From: Peptococcaceae bacterium
GTDB taxonomy: Bacteria > Bacillota > Peptococcia > Peptococcales > Peptococcaceae
Reading direction: 5' to 3'
Length of the DNA stretch: 10,482 nt
Assembly (NCBI GenBank): GCA_017387265.1
Contig: JAFOFM010000011.1
Span: 1-10,482 of the forward strand
The translations under genes and the position numbers were made by a program. The notes under the pieces are model-generated. The model had not been told where the DNA came from. It worked only from the letters and a program-made list of their open reading frames with translations, and made no database searches. Below are positions 1-6,216 of this stretch, in pieces. The stretch's first letter is position 1; each line of letters begins with the position of its first letter.

Positions 1-1044
1 AAGTATTTTGAAAAAATATTAAAGCGGTATATTAAACATGCGAAAATGCAGCGCGCGCTGGCTGTAGTACTGGGCATGGTGCTGTTTTTCTTTATCGTTG
101 GCCTGTTAATTGCAGTTTTGGTGCCGCAGTTAATGGAAAGCGTTGTTATGCTGGTAAAAAACATTCAGGACTTTGCCTCTAATCTGGAAGTATATATCGC
201 GGAACTGACTCGTGTTCTGCAGCAGGAATATCATCTGGATCCGGCACTGTATGAAAGCCTTACAAAAACCGGGGAAGATATCCTGGGGCTGGGCAGTGCT
301 CTGCTTTTAAGCGGCTTTCAGCGGCTGTTAGGGCTTACCGGGCAGTTAACCACCTGGGTGCTGGATTTTTTTGTAGCACTGATTGTATCGGTGTATCTGC
401 TGATGAGCAAAGAACATTTTTTTGCGCAGTGGCGTAAACTGCTGTATGCGTTCTTAAAAAAAGAAACGGTAGAAAAAATGCTTTATGTAGGCCGTTTAAC
501 CGGGAACACTTTTCACGGATTTATCAACGGAAAACTGATTGATTCGTTAATTATCGGGATTCTGGCCTTTATCTGCTTAACGATTATGGACATGCCGTAT
601 GTACTGCTTGTCAGTGTTATTATCGGTGTTACCAATATTATTCCGTTTTTTGGACCGTTTATTGGCGCTATTCCAAGTACCTTTATTATCCTGATTGTAA
701 ATCCGGTTCAGGCTTTATGGTTTGTGCTTTTCATCCTGATTCTGCAGCAGATTGACGGGAATATCATCGGGCCTAAAATTCTGGGCAGCAGTACAGGCCT
801 GCCGGCAATCTGGGTTATGTTTGCAATTTTAGTAGGCGGCGGCCTGGCTGGTTTTGTAGGCATGATTGCCGGTGTACCTGCGATGGCGGTTATTTATACG
901 CTGTTTAAAAATTATGTAAAACAGAGACTGGAACAGAAAGCGCTGCCATCTAATACGGAAGATTATCTTTCGTCCGGAATGGATCCTTATCAGGCAAAGG
1001 GGGCGGTAAATCATGCGTCAGAATCAGCTGGATCAGATTCGTAA
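1..1044 (+). CDS. AI-2E family transporter (UPF0118), 5' end cut by the window edge
   Basis: This is a polytopic inner-membrane protein of the AI-2E transporter/UPF0118 family, whose members export or exchange small solutes. The frame is open from base 1, so the Met at position 46 is probably internal and the true start lies upstream; 347 residues are visible against a usual 340-400. The first visible residues (KYFEKILKRYIK) are the basic stretch that normally precedes a membrane helix in this family. Hydrophobic segments follow, with a soluble section rich in charged residues around bases 160-290. Family hallmarks are GFINGKLID, NIIPFFGPFIGAIPS, and the C-terminal run from QQIDGNIIGPKILG to GMIAGVPAMAV. 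The substrate cannot be told from sequence; AI-2 is only the family name. The 3' end overlaps pheA by 32 bp, which suggests co-transcription and coupled translation. The family call is firm; the function is open. Confidence 0.9.
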   Translation, partial: KYFEKILKRYIKHAKMQRALAVVLGMVLFFFIVGLLIAVLVPQLMESVVMLVKNIQDFASNLEVYIAELTRVLQQEYHLDPALYESLTKTGEDILGLGSALLLSGFQRLLGLTGQLTTWVLDFFVALIVSVYLLMSKEHFFAQWRKLLYAFLKKETVEKMLYVGRLTGNTFHGFINGKLIDSLIIGILAFICLTIMDMPYVLLVSVIIGVTNIIPFFGPFIGAIPSTFIILIVNPVQALWFVLFILILQQIDGNIIGPKILGSSTGLPAIWVMFAILVGGGLAGFVGMIAGVPAMAVIYTLFKNYVKQRLEQKALPSNTEDYLSSGMDPYQAKGAVNHASESAGSDS

Positions 1045-2071
1045 TCTTCAGCTGCAGATTGCAGCTATGGAGCAGGAAATCGAACATTTATATGCAGAAC
1101 GTAAGAACCTGGTGCAGGAAAGTGAATCCCGCCTTCAGGATTTACTGCAGACTGTAGAAGAACCAATGAACGGTTCCGGCCGGCAGAGCGAGCTGGACAG
1201 AATTTTAGATATCCGTGCGGAGCTTCCGGATTATGCCCGTGTTGCCTGTCAGGGTGTGGAAGGGTCTTTTTCTCATCAGGCAGCGGATCAGTTTTTTACA
1301 GCGCCGGATATTCAGTTTTTTGAACAGTTTGAAGATGTATTCCGGGCAGTTGAAAATGGCGAAGTGGAATACGGAATTCTTCCAATCGAAAATTCCACAG
1401 CCGGTTCGGTTATTCCCGTATATGATTTAATGCGGAAACACAACTTTTATATTATTAAAGATACCAAAGTGCTGGTGCGGCATAATCTGTTAACCGCGAT
1501 GGAATGCAGCATTGAGGATATTACCGATGTCTATTCCCATCCACAGGCGTTAAGCCAGTGTCAGGAACTTTTAGAGCAGTATCCGGATATCCGGATTCAT
1601 GAGTATTCCAATACGGCTGCCGCGGCAAAATTTGTAGCCGGTGAGCGCAATACACGCATGGCTGCAATTGCTTCGGCAAAATGTGCAGAACTTTATGATT
1701 TACACCTTTTACAGAAAGACATTCAGGATGTGTCCGGCAATGCGACACGGTTTATCTGTATCAGCAAGACACCGGGCTTTTCAGAGCATGCAAACCGGAT
1801 CAGCCTGTGCCTGACGGTACCTCATAAGCCGGGGTCTCTTTATCATTTACTGCACAAATTTGCGCTGAATCACTTAAACCTGTGTAAACTGGAAAGCCGT
1901 CCATATCCAAAGAAAAAATTTGAGTACCTGTTTTATCTGGATGTAGAAGGCCGTATCGATGATTTCCAGGTGCGCTGGCTGTTAAATGATCTGAACAATC
2001 AGCTTGGCTATTTTAAGTTTCTGGGCAGTTATGATGAAAAAACTGCCGCTGAAACGGAAGAACAGAAATAA
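1013..2071 (+). CDS. pheA: Prephenate dehydratase with C-terminal ACT domain and eroded N-terminal chorismate mutase-like helix
   Basis: This cytosolic enzyme converts prephenate to phenylpyruvate, the committed step to phenylalanine. The dehydratase domain (about residues 76-252) shows GSFSHQAA (84-91), PIENSTAGSV (124-133), SHPQAL (175-180), NTAAAAKFV (200-208) and the catalytic TRF motif (245-247). The ACT domain (about 262-340) has the ESRP motif (294-297) used for phenylalanine binding, so feedback inhibition is expected. Residues 1-75 resemble only the first helix of an AroQ chorismate mutase (LDQIR...ERKNLV). The second helix is short, and the third, which completes the active site, is absent, so mutase activity is doubtful. 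The ATG at 1013 is preceded by AAGGGGG at 997-1003 and lies inside the upstream transporter gene. The total of 352 residues is shorter than bifunctional P-proteins (about 375-390) and longer than monofunctional dehydratases (about 280). Confidence 0.93.
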   Translation: MRQNQLDQIRNLQLQIAAMEQEIEHLYAERKNLVQESESRLQDLLQTVEEPMNGSGRQSELDRILDIRAELPDYARVACQGVEGSFSHQAADQFFTAPDIQFFEQFEDVFRAVENGEVEYGILPIENSTAGSVIPVYDLMRKHNFYIIKDTKVLVRHNLLTAMECSIEDITDVYSHPQALSQCQELLEQYPDIRIHEYSNTAAAAKFVAGERNTRMAAIASAKCAELYDLHLLQKDIQDVSGNATRFICISKTPGFSEHANRISLCLTVPHKPGSLYHLLHKFALNHLNLCKLESRPYPKKKFEYLFYLDVEGRIDDFQVRWLLNDLNNQLGYFKFLGSYDEKTAAETEEQK

Positions 2072-2173
2072 AAGTTAAAATAAACAGAATAAGAATAAAA
2101 GAGAATTCTGTCATAAACAGGCTTCCGGAAGGATATACATGTAGTGTGAGTATCATAAAAAGGAGCGAGTGTT

Positions 2174-2830
2174 ATGGCAGGATATCCAAATCAGAAACAA
2201 AAAACACCAGGAAGAGCTGTCAGGCGATTTTGCATGCAGACAGCAGCTTCATTTGGTGTTTTTTTTCTTGTACTGACGCTGTTTCAAAGTACATCTCCGG
2301 GCAGCATTCCGTGGAAACAGTGGGTTAGAGAGACTTTTACAGCAGATTTTGATGCTGCGCCGGTTATGGAGTTTTTTTATCAGATGGACAGCCCCGGGGA
2401 GGATGCTATTCAGGTAGATGCGCCATTATACCCTGTGCAGGAAACAATGGCGATTCCCGTGAACGGAAAAATTTTAAAAGCCGGGAGTGAAGATATAATG
2501 CAAATGAGCAGCCGGTTTGAAGAAGGTATCTGGATTCAGGCCAGTGCCGATGAACCGGTACTGGCAGCCTATAGTGGAACGGTAACAGGTCTGTGGGAGG
2601 AGGCAGGATTATACACCGTTGAACTTTCCCACGCCAATGGCTTTGTGACAATTTACGGCTGCTGTGCCCGGGCGCAGGTTTCGCTGAATGAGCCTGTGAA
2701 AAAAGGACAGGTGCTGGGATATGTAACAGCGCAGAATACCGATGGAAATTTTTATTTTGCGACGCGCTATCTTGGTGAATCCATCAGCCCTATGGAATTA
2801 TTAAATCAGAAAGCCGATGCGGCGTTATAA
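2174..2830 (+). CDS. Membrane-anchored degenerate LytM/M23 protein, SpoIVFA/SpoIIQ-like
   Basis: The 218-residue protein has a short basic N-terminus, one membrane helix (about 21-38) and a linker, then a LytM/M23-fold domain (about 94-213) that would lie outside the membrane. The fold is shown by EGIWIQASADEPVLAAYSGTV, split here as EGIWIQ...VLAAYSGTV (117-137), by HANGFVTIYG (153-162) and by VKKGQVLGYV (175-184). All zinc ligands of active M23 peptidases are replaced. The HxGxD pair becomes E116/W120, the His of the YGH motif becomes C163, and the final HxH becomes N192/Y194. It is therefore predicted not to cut peptidoglycan. SpoIVFA and SpoIIQ are known sporulation proteins with degenerate LytM domains that act in binding. 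The GNFYFATR...ISPMELL ending looks more like SpoIVFA, and spoIVA lies next. The start is supported by AAAAAGGAG ending at 2165. The exact orthologue is not settled, since no spoIVFB or spoIIIAH is in view. Confidence 0.75.
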   Translation: MAGYPNQKQKTPGRAVRRFCMQTAASFGVFFLVLTLFQSTSPGSIPWKQWVRETFTADFDAAPVMEFFYQMDSPGEDAIQVDAPLYPVQETMAIPVNGKILKAGSEDIMQMSSRFEEGIWIQASADEPVLAAYSGTVTGLWEEAGLYTVELSHANGFVTIYGCCARAQVSLNEPVKKGQVLGYVTAQNTDGNFYFATRYLGESISPMELLNQKADAAL

Positions 2831-2939
2831 CGCCCTTGTCATAATATATAGAATCAGCAGTAAAGTTTTGTGCGGGATGTTCTAGGTATTATCTTTTCAC
2901 ATATATATGAACAAGCGTTATAGGATGGAGGGATAATTT

Positions 2940-4418
2940 ATGGAAGACGTAACGATTTTTGAGGATATCTCCAGCCGGACGGGCGGTAATATTTATATTT
3001 CTGCAGTGGGGCCGGTGCGTACAGGGAAATCGACCTTTATTAAAAAGTTTATGGATCTGGTAGTGCTTCCGCGTATTACGGATGAATATGACCGGGCCCG
3101 CACCAATGATTCGCTTCCGCAAAGCGGTGCCGGGAAAACCATTATGACAACAGAGCTGAAATTTGTTCCGGATGATGCCATTTCCATTGAGGTAACAGAC
3201 GGTGTGCATGCAAAAGTACGCCTGGTGGACTGTGTGGGCTATGCCATTGAAGGAGCGCTCGGGTTTATGGAATCCAACGGGCCGCGCATGGTGCGTACCC
3301 CATGGTATGACCATCCGATTCCTTTCGAAGAAGCAGCCGAAATCGGTACAAAAAAAGTAATTACCGACCACTCGACGATGGGAATTTTAGTGACCACCGA
3401 CGGCAGCATTACCGATCTGCCCCGCGAGGCTTATGTAGAGGCGGAACAGCGTGTTGTAGCAGAAATGACGGAACTGAACAAACCTTTTATTGTTGTGTTA
3501 AACAGCTGTCATCCCGAACAGGAAGAAACAATGGCACTGGCTATGGAACTGGAAGAGGCCTATCAGGTGCCGGTATTACCTGCCAATGTAGCTGGCCTGG
3601 ATGAAGAAGGCATTATGAATATTCTGGAGGAGATTCTGTTTGAATTTCCCGTATCCGAAGTGAATATCGGCCTGCCGCAGTGGATTGAAGATTTAGATTG
3701 TGATCACTGGCTGCGGGCAAAATTTGAGGATGCTGTGCACAGTGCTATCAGCGAAGTAAAACGGTTACGCGATATTGACCAGTCCATTCAATGCCTGGCT
3801 GCCTATGATTTTGTAAAAGATATTGTGCTGGACCATATGGATTTAGCCACTGGCGTAGCCTGCATTGAAATGGCCGCAGAAGATGAGCTGTTTTATAAAG
3901 TTTATCAGGAGGTAAGCAGTGTAGAGGTGGCGGGGCTGCATGATATTTTAAAAAATACAAAAGAGTTCGCCTTTGCCAAAAAAGAATACGACAAACTGAA
4001 ATGCGCTCTGGCTGATGTACAGGAAAAAGGCTATGGCATGGTAACCCCAACTATGGAGGATATGGTGCTGGAAGAACCGGAGCTGACCAAAAAAGGAGGC
4101 AGTTTCTGTGTACGTTTAAAAGCCAGTGCCCCAACCCTGCATATTATCCGTTCCGATGTAACAACCGAAATTACACCGCTTATGGGTTCCGAAAAACAGT
4201 GTGAGGACCTGGTGCGTTATATGAGTGAAAAATTCGAGGAGAATCCGCTGGCTATGTGGGAGTACGATATTTTTGGAAAATCCCTGCATGATCTGGTGCG
4301 CGAAAATATGGAAGGCAAACTGCAGAAAATGCCTGAAAATGTTCAGCACAAACTGCAGGAGGCTGTACGCCGCATTACAAACGATGGCAGCGGCGGGCTG
4401 ATTTGTATTATTATCTGA
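2940..4418 (+). CDS. spoIVA: Stage IV sporulation protein A, spore coat morphogenetic ATPase
   Basis: SpoIVA builds the basement layer of the spore coat: it is made in the mother cell, docks on the forespore surface through SpoVM, and polymerises using ATP hydrolysis. At 492 residues it has exactly the length of the Bacillus subtilis protein as I remember it, and it aligns along its whole length. The Walker A motif is GPVRTGKS (24-31), with Lys30. The GKTIMTTELKF segment carries the sensor threonines, and LVDCVGY is the Walker B region. HSTMGILVTTDGSI and KPFIVVLNS follow. The C-terminal domain ends in GSGGLICIII, the conserved hydrophobic tail needed for forespore targeting. No key residue is missing. 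The ATG at 2940 follows GGAGGG at 2927-2932. In B. subtilis the gene is under SigE. Here I see only an AT-rich CACATATATATG near 2898-2909 and no convincing SigE -35 element. The gene converges on the microcompartment operon. Confidence 0.97.
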   Translation: MEDVTIFEDISSRTGGNIYISAVGPVRTGKSTFIKKFMDLVVLPRITDEYDRARTNDSLPQSGAGKTIMTTELKFVPDDAISIEVTDGVHAKVRLVDCVGYAIEGALGFMESNGPRMVRTPWYDHPIPFEEAAEIGTKKVITDHSTMGILVTTDGSITDLPREAYVEAEQRVVAEMTELNKPFIVVLNSCHPEQEETMALAMELEEAYQVPVLPANVAGLDEEGIMNILEEILFEFPVSEVNIGLPQWIEDLDCDHWLRAKFEDAVHSAISEVKRLRDIDQSIQCLAAYDFVKDIVLDHMDLATGVACIEMAAEDELFYKVYQEVSSVEVAGLHDILKNTKEFAFAKKEYDKLKCALADVQEKGYGMVTPTMEDMVLEEPELTKKGGSFCVRLKASAPTLHIIRSDVTTEITPLMGSEKQCEDLVRYMSEKFEENPLAMWEYDIFGKSLHDLVRENMEGKLQKMPENVQHKLQEAVRRITNDGSGGLICIII

Positions 4419-4449
4419 ATACAAAAAAGAGAACACAATATAAACAGAA

Positions 4450-4495
4450 AAGGCACTGCCGCTGGAGATAATCCACAGGCAGTGCCTTGTTTTTA
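4450..4495. terminator. Shared, probably bidirectional rho-independent terminator between spoIVA and eutP-like gene
   Basis: An 11-bp perfect stem (AAGGCACTGCC at 4450-4460 with GGCAGTGCCTT at 4478-4488) encloses a 17-base loop. On the plus strand it is followed by GTTTTTATTT, a good terminator for spoIVA. On the minus strand the stem is followed by TTCTGTTTAT, a weaker U-tract that could end the eutP-like transcript, whose stop codon lies 17 bases away. Confidence 0.85.
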
Positions 4496-4504
4496 TTTAT
4501 TTTG

Positions 4505-5035
4505 TTAACGAATTTCTTCCGGATATTCGACGCCTTCCGGCAGCGGATCCCAGTCGTTAAGCCCCAGGCTCTGTTTAAAGCGCGCCTGCTCCCAGGTAAC
4601 GGGAGGCGGGTCATCGGCCAGATATTCCATCAGTTCGTCAATGCCTTCCCGGGTAACGTTGTTAATCATAAAAATGCGTTCACAGCCGGCATTTTTAAGC
4701 CACAGCTCTACCATAGGAATGTTGGCATAAGGCGAGTCCACTTTGGTAATAATGCCGATTAACGGCCGCAGAATAAAGGAGCGGCAGTTGGCGCCAAACA
4801 GACTGAATGGTTCATCAGCGGCCTGTACAATCGCTACCACATCGGCTTCAAAGGAAAAGCAGGCAAGGCCTACACCGCAGACTTTCGATTCGGCATATTC
4901 GCCAGGGGAATCGATGGTGTCGGCGGAAGTATTTACATACTGGGTTTTTTCGTAATGCAGATCTTCACCTTTTAACGCCTGGGTCAGCGAGGTTTTTCCG
5001 GCTTCGCTTCGTCCCATCAGAAATAATTTTTTCAT
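4505..5035 (-). CDS. eutP: EutP/PduV family microcompartment-associated GTPase
   Basis: This is a small P-loop GTPase-fold protein of the EutP/PduV family, which accompanies bacterial microcompartment genes. Walker A is GRSEAGKT (8-15), with Lys14. DTIDSPGEY is the G3/switch II region, and TKVDSP is the G4 guanine-specificity motif. At 176 residues it is somewhat longer than Escherichia coli EutP (about 159), the excess being a proline- and acid-rich C-terminal tail (PPPVTWEQARF to EYPEEIR). EutP has been described as an acetate kinase in Salmonella and PduV as linked to compartment positioning; which applies here is unknown. It is the last gene of a minus-strand operon, 46 bases after the second shell gene. 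An AAGGGG element lies about 11 bases before its ATG. The family is secure; the eutP symbol rather than pduV is a convention. Confidence 0.88.
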   Translation of the reverse strand: MKKLFLMGRSEAGKTSLTQALKGEDLHYEKTQYVNTSADTIDSPGEYAESKVCGVGLACFSFEADVVAIVQAADEPFSLFGANCRSFILRPLIGIITKVDSPYANIPMVELWLKNAGCERIFMINNVTREGIDELMEYLADDPPPVTWEQARFKQSLGLNDWDPLPEGVEYPEEIR

Positions 5036-5081
5036 GTTGATACAATCCCCTTGCTACAAACGGTATGTGCGCTGTATGTGA

Positions 5082-5510
5082 TCAGCTTTTATGAATTTCA
5101 CATGGACGGAAGCCCATAACTTCTACCATAAAACGCATTACTTCGTTGACTGCGATTTCGACATCGGCCAGTGCGCCGGTAATGATCAGAGAGCCGCAGA
5201 ACCGGTCCATAAAACCAATCTGTATATCGGCGCTTTTTGCCGCAACATCGGCTGCAATGACTACCGATTCCCACGGGGTTACCCGTACCAGCCCAAGCGA
5301 TTCGCCGGTATGGTCTTCGCCTTCATGTACACCGATATGCAGCCCCAGGTTCTGATAAATAGCAGAATCCTGCGGAGTGAGCACATGAGCCAGGCATACT
5401 TCTTTGCCAGGTACACGTACACGGGTCATGCGCAGTCGTCTGGTTTTGAGATGTTCGTAGTTGTCGCCGAACATTTTTTCCAGCAGTTCTTCTTTTTTAA
5501 TACGTGCCAT
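5082..5510 (-). CDS. Bacterial microcompartment shell protein, EutS/PduU type, with N-terminal extension
   Basis: This is a 142-residue hexamer-forming shell protein with a circularly permuted BMC fold. The family core begins at RMTRVRVPGKEVCLAHVL (27-44), the segment that in EutS/PduU forms the small beta-barrel over the pore. It continues through SLGLVRVTPWESVVIAADVAAKSADIQIGF, split here as LGLVRVTPWESVVIAAD then AKSADIQIGF, to DRFCGSLIITG, and ends in MGFRPCEIHKS. It is about 25 residues longer than EutS. The extra part is at the N-terminus: MARIKKEELLEKMFGDNYEH, a charged stretch with helical character that the partner shell protein lacks. An insertion near HEGEDHTGES also lengthens the loop. 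It starts 11 bases after the stop of the first shell gene, so the two are certainly co-transcribed. Whether it forms homohexamers or mixes with its partner is not known. Confidence 0.9.
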   Translation of the reverse strand: MARIKKEELLEKMFGDNYEHLKTRRLRMTRVRVPGKEVCLAHVLTPQDSAIYQNLGLHIGVHEGEDHTGESLGLVRVTPWESVVIAADVAAKSADIQIGFMDRFCGSLIITGALADVEIAVNEVMRFMVEVMGFRPCEIHKS

Positions 5511-5521
5511 AGCTGCACTTC

Positions 5522-5887
5522 CTATCGTTTGGTAATTTTGCAGACTACATAGCCCAGTTCATCGCGGAAATAGTTTACAACCTCGGTCAGAGCGGAGGTT
5601 ACTTCCGAAATATCGCCTGTGATAATCAGAGTACCGGTAAAACGGTCCGCAAAGCCCAGATAAATATTACCGCTTTTCACCGCGATATCGGAAGCAATAA
5701 CAGCCGATTCCGGAGGTGTCATATTCATAATACCGATTGCGGTTGCACTGTAATCCAGCTGCGGATTTAAGCCCAGTTTCTGATAAATAATCGGAGCAGG
5801 GCCGCCCATTACGTGTGCGAAGGTAATTTCTTTACCGGCTACGGTTTCCTGTACAATTCTAATCTGTTCGCCATGATCAATTGCCAT
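5522..5887 (-). CDS. Bacterial microcompartment shell protein, EutS/PduU type
   Basis: This is a 121-residue permuted BMC-domain shell protein of near-standard length for EutS/PduU. Residues 9-29 (RIVQETVAGKEITFAHVMGG at the start) match the EutS barrel segment. AIGIMNMTPPESAVIASDIA and VKSGNIYLGFADRFTGTLII form the core, and the protein ends with LGYVVCKITKR. It is the first gene of the operon and lies downstream of a consensus housekeeping promoter with an untranslated leader of roughly 85 bases. The ribosome site AAAGAGG is 8-9 bases before the ATG. It is related to, but clearly divergent from, the next gene, so the pair is an old duplication or two distinct subtypes rather than a recent copy. 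No BMC-P (EutN-type) vertex gene or canonical BMC-H gene lies in the window. Confidence 0.93.
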   Translation of the reverse strand: MAIDHGEQIRIVQETVAGKEITFAHVMGGPAPIIYQKLGLNPQLDYSATAIGIMNMTPPESAVIASDIAVKSGNIYLGFADRFTGTLIITGDISEVTSALTEVVNYFRDELGYVVCKITKR

Positions 5888-5979
5888 TGTATATACCTCT
5901 TTTCATAAATCGAAGTGTATTTCATGTATTGTTACTAATAAAAATCTAATAATCAGAAATAATAATCATACCTCTAAAA

Positions 5980-6008
5980 ATTATACTATTAAAAAAATAG
6001 ACTGTCAA
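5980..6008 (-). promoter_or_regulatory. Consensus SigA-type promoter for the microcompartment operon
   Basis: Read on the minus strand, the -35 is TTGACA (6003-6008) and the -10 is TATAAT (5980-5985), separated by exactly 17 bases. All twelve consensus bases match. Transcription would start near 5973 and run through both shell genes and the eutP-like gene. Confidence 0.85.
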
Positions 6009-6059
6009 ACCGAATTTGGCCGTAATTCTGCAGGAATAGCGGTATCTGCAGGGATTTTG

Positions 6060-6070
6060 TATACCGTATA
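6060..6070. repeat. Short perfect palindrome, possible operator
   Basis: TATAC-C-GTATA is a perfect inverted repeat with a one-base centre. It lies between the two divergent promoters, about 50 bases upstream of the minus-strand -35 and about 70 bases upstream of the plus-strand -35. Its position would suit a regulator of either operon, but a repeat this short in AT-rich DNA can occur by chance. Confidence 0.25.
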
Positions 6071-6143
6071 ATGATAGTTATGGACATAAAAAATTTTCTT
6101 ATAGACTTTGTACACTTTTGTCTCTCTATGGCGTATTTTTATG

Positions 6144-6172
6144 TTGACAAAGCCGGCAGAAAAGCATAAAAT
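6144..6172 (+). promoter_or_regulatory. SigA-type promoter for the ACT-hom-thrB-lysC operon
   Basis: The -35 is TTGACA (6144-6149) and the -10 is TAAAAT (6167-6172), separated by 17 bases, with 11 of 12 consensus matches. The start would be near 6179, giving a leader of about 37 bases before the first ATG at 6217. Confidence 0.82.
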
Positions 6173-6216
6173 GTCTTGTATGCAAGGAAATATATCCACC
6201 GGGAGAGTACAGGATT

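Larger units (their letters stand above)
5888..6216. other. Divergent intergenic region between microcompartment and threonine/lysine operons
   Basis: The 329-base AT-rich region contains no credible gene. It holds a minus-strand promoter for the shell operon, a plus-strand promoter for the amino-acid operon, and a short palindrome at 6060-6070 between them. The plus transcript leader is only about 37 bases, too short for a T-box or riboswitch. The minus leader of about 85 bases is AT-rich with no strong hairpin that I can see. Confidence 0.8.

Noticed and set aside
2084..2111. Inverted repeat ACAGAAT/ATTCTGT after pheA
   Set aside because: The stem is short and AT-rich with a 14-base loop and no following T-run. 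It is not a convincing terminator and no regulator is implied.
2111..2139. Possible SigF-like elements (TCATA, then GGATATACA, 15 bases apart) upstream of the LytM-like gene
   Set aside because: Spacing is right, but both elements miss consensus bases, and AT-rich DNA gives such matches by chance.
2898..2909. CACATATATATG upstream of spoIVA as a SigE -10 element
   Set aside because: It partly resembles CATACAAT, but no ATA-type -35 lies 14-15 bases upstream, so I do not call a promoter.
6067..6072. TATAAT on the plus strand in the divergent region
   Set aside because: There is no -35 at 16-18 bases upstream (ATCTGC at the expected place). The promoter at 6144-6172 is far better.
6005..6199. 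64-codon minus-strand reading frame inside the divergent region
   Set aside because: It covers both the plus-strand promoter and the minus-strand -35, has no ribosome site worth the name, and its residues look like translated AT-rich spacer.
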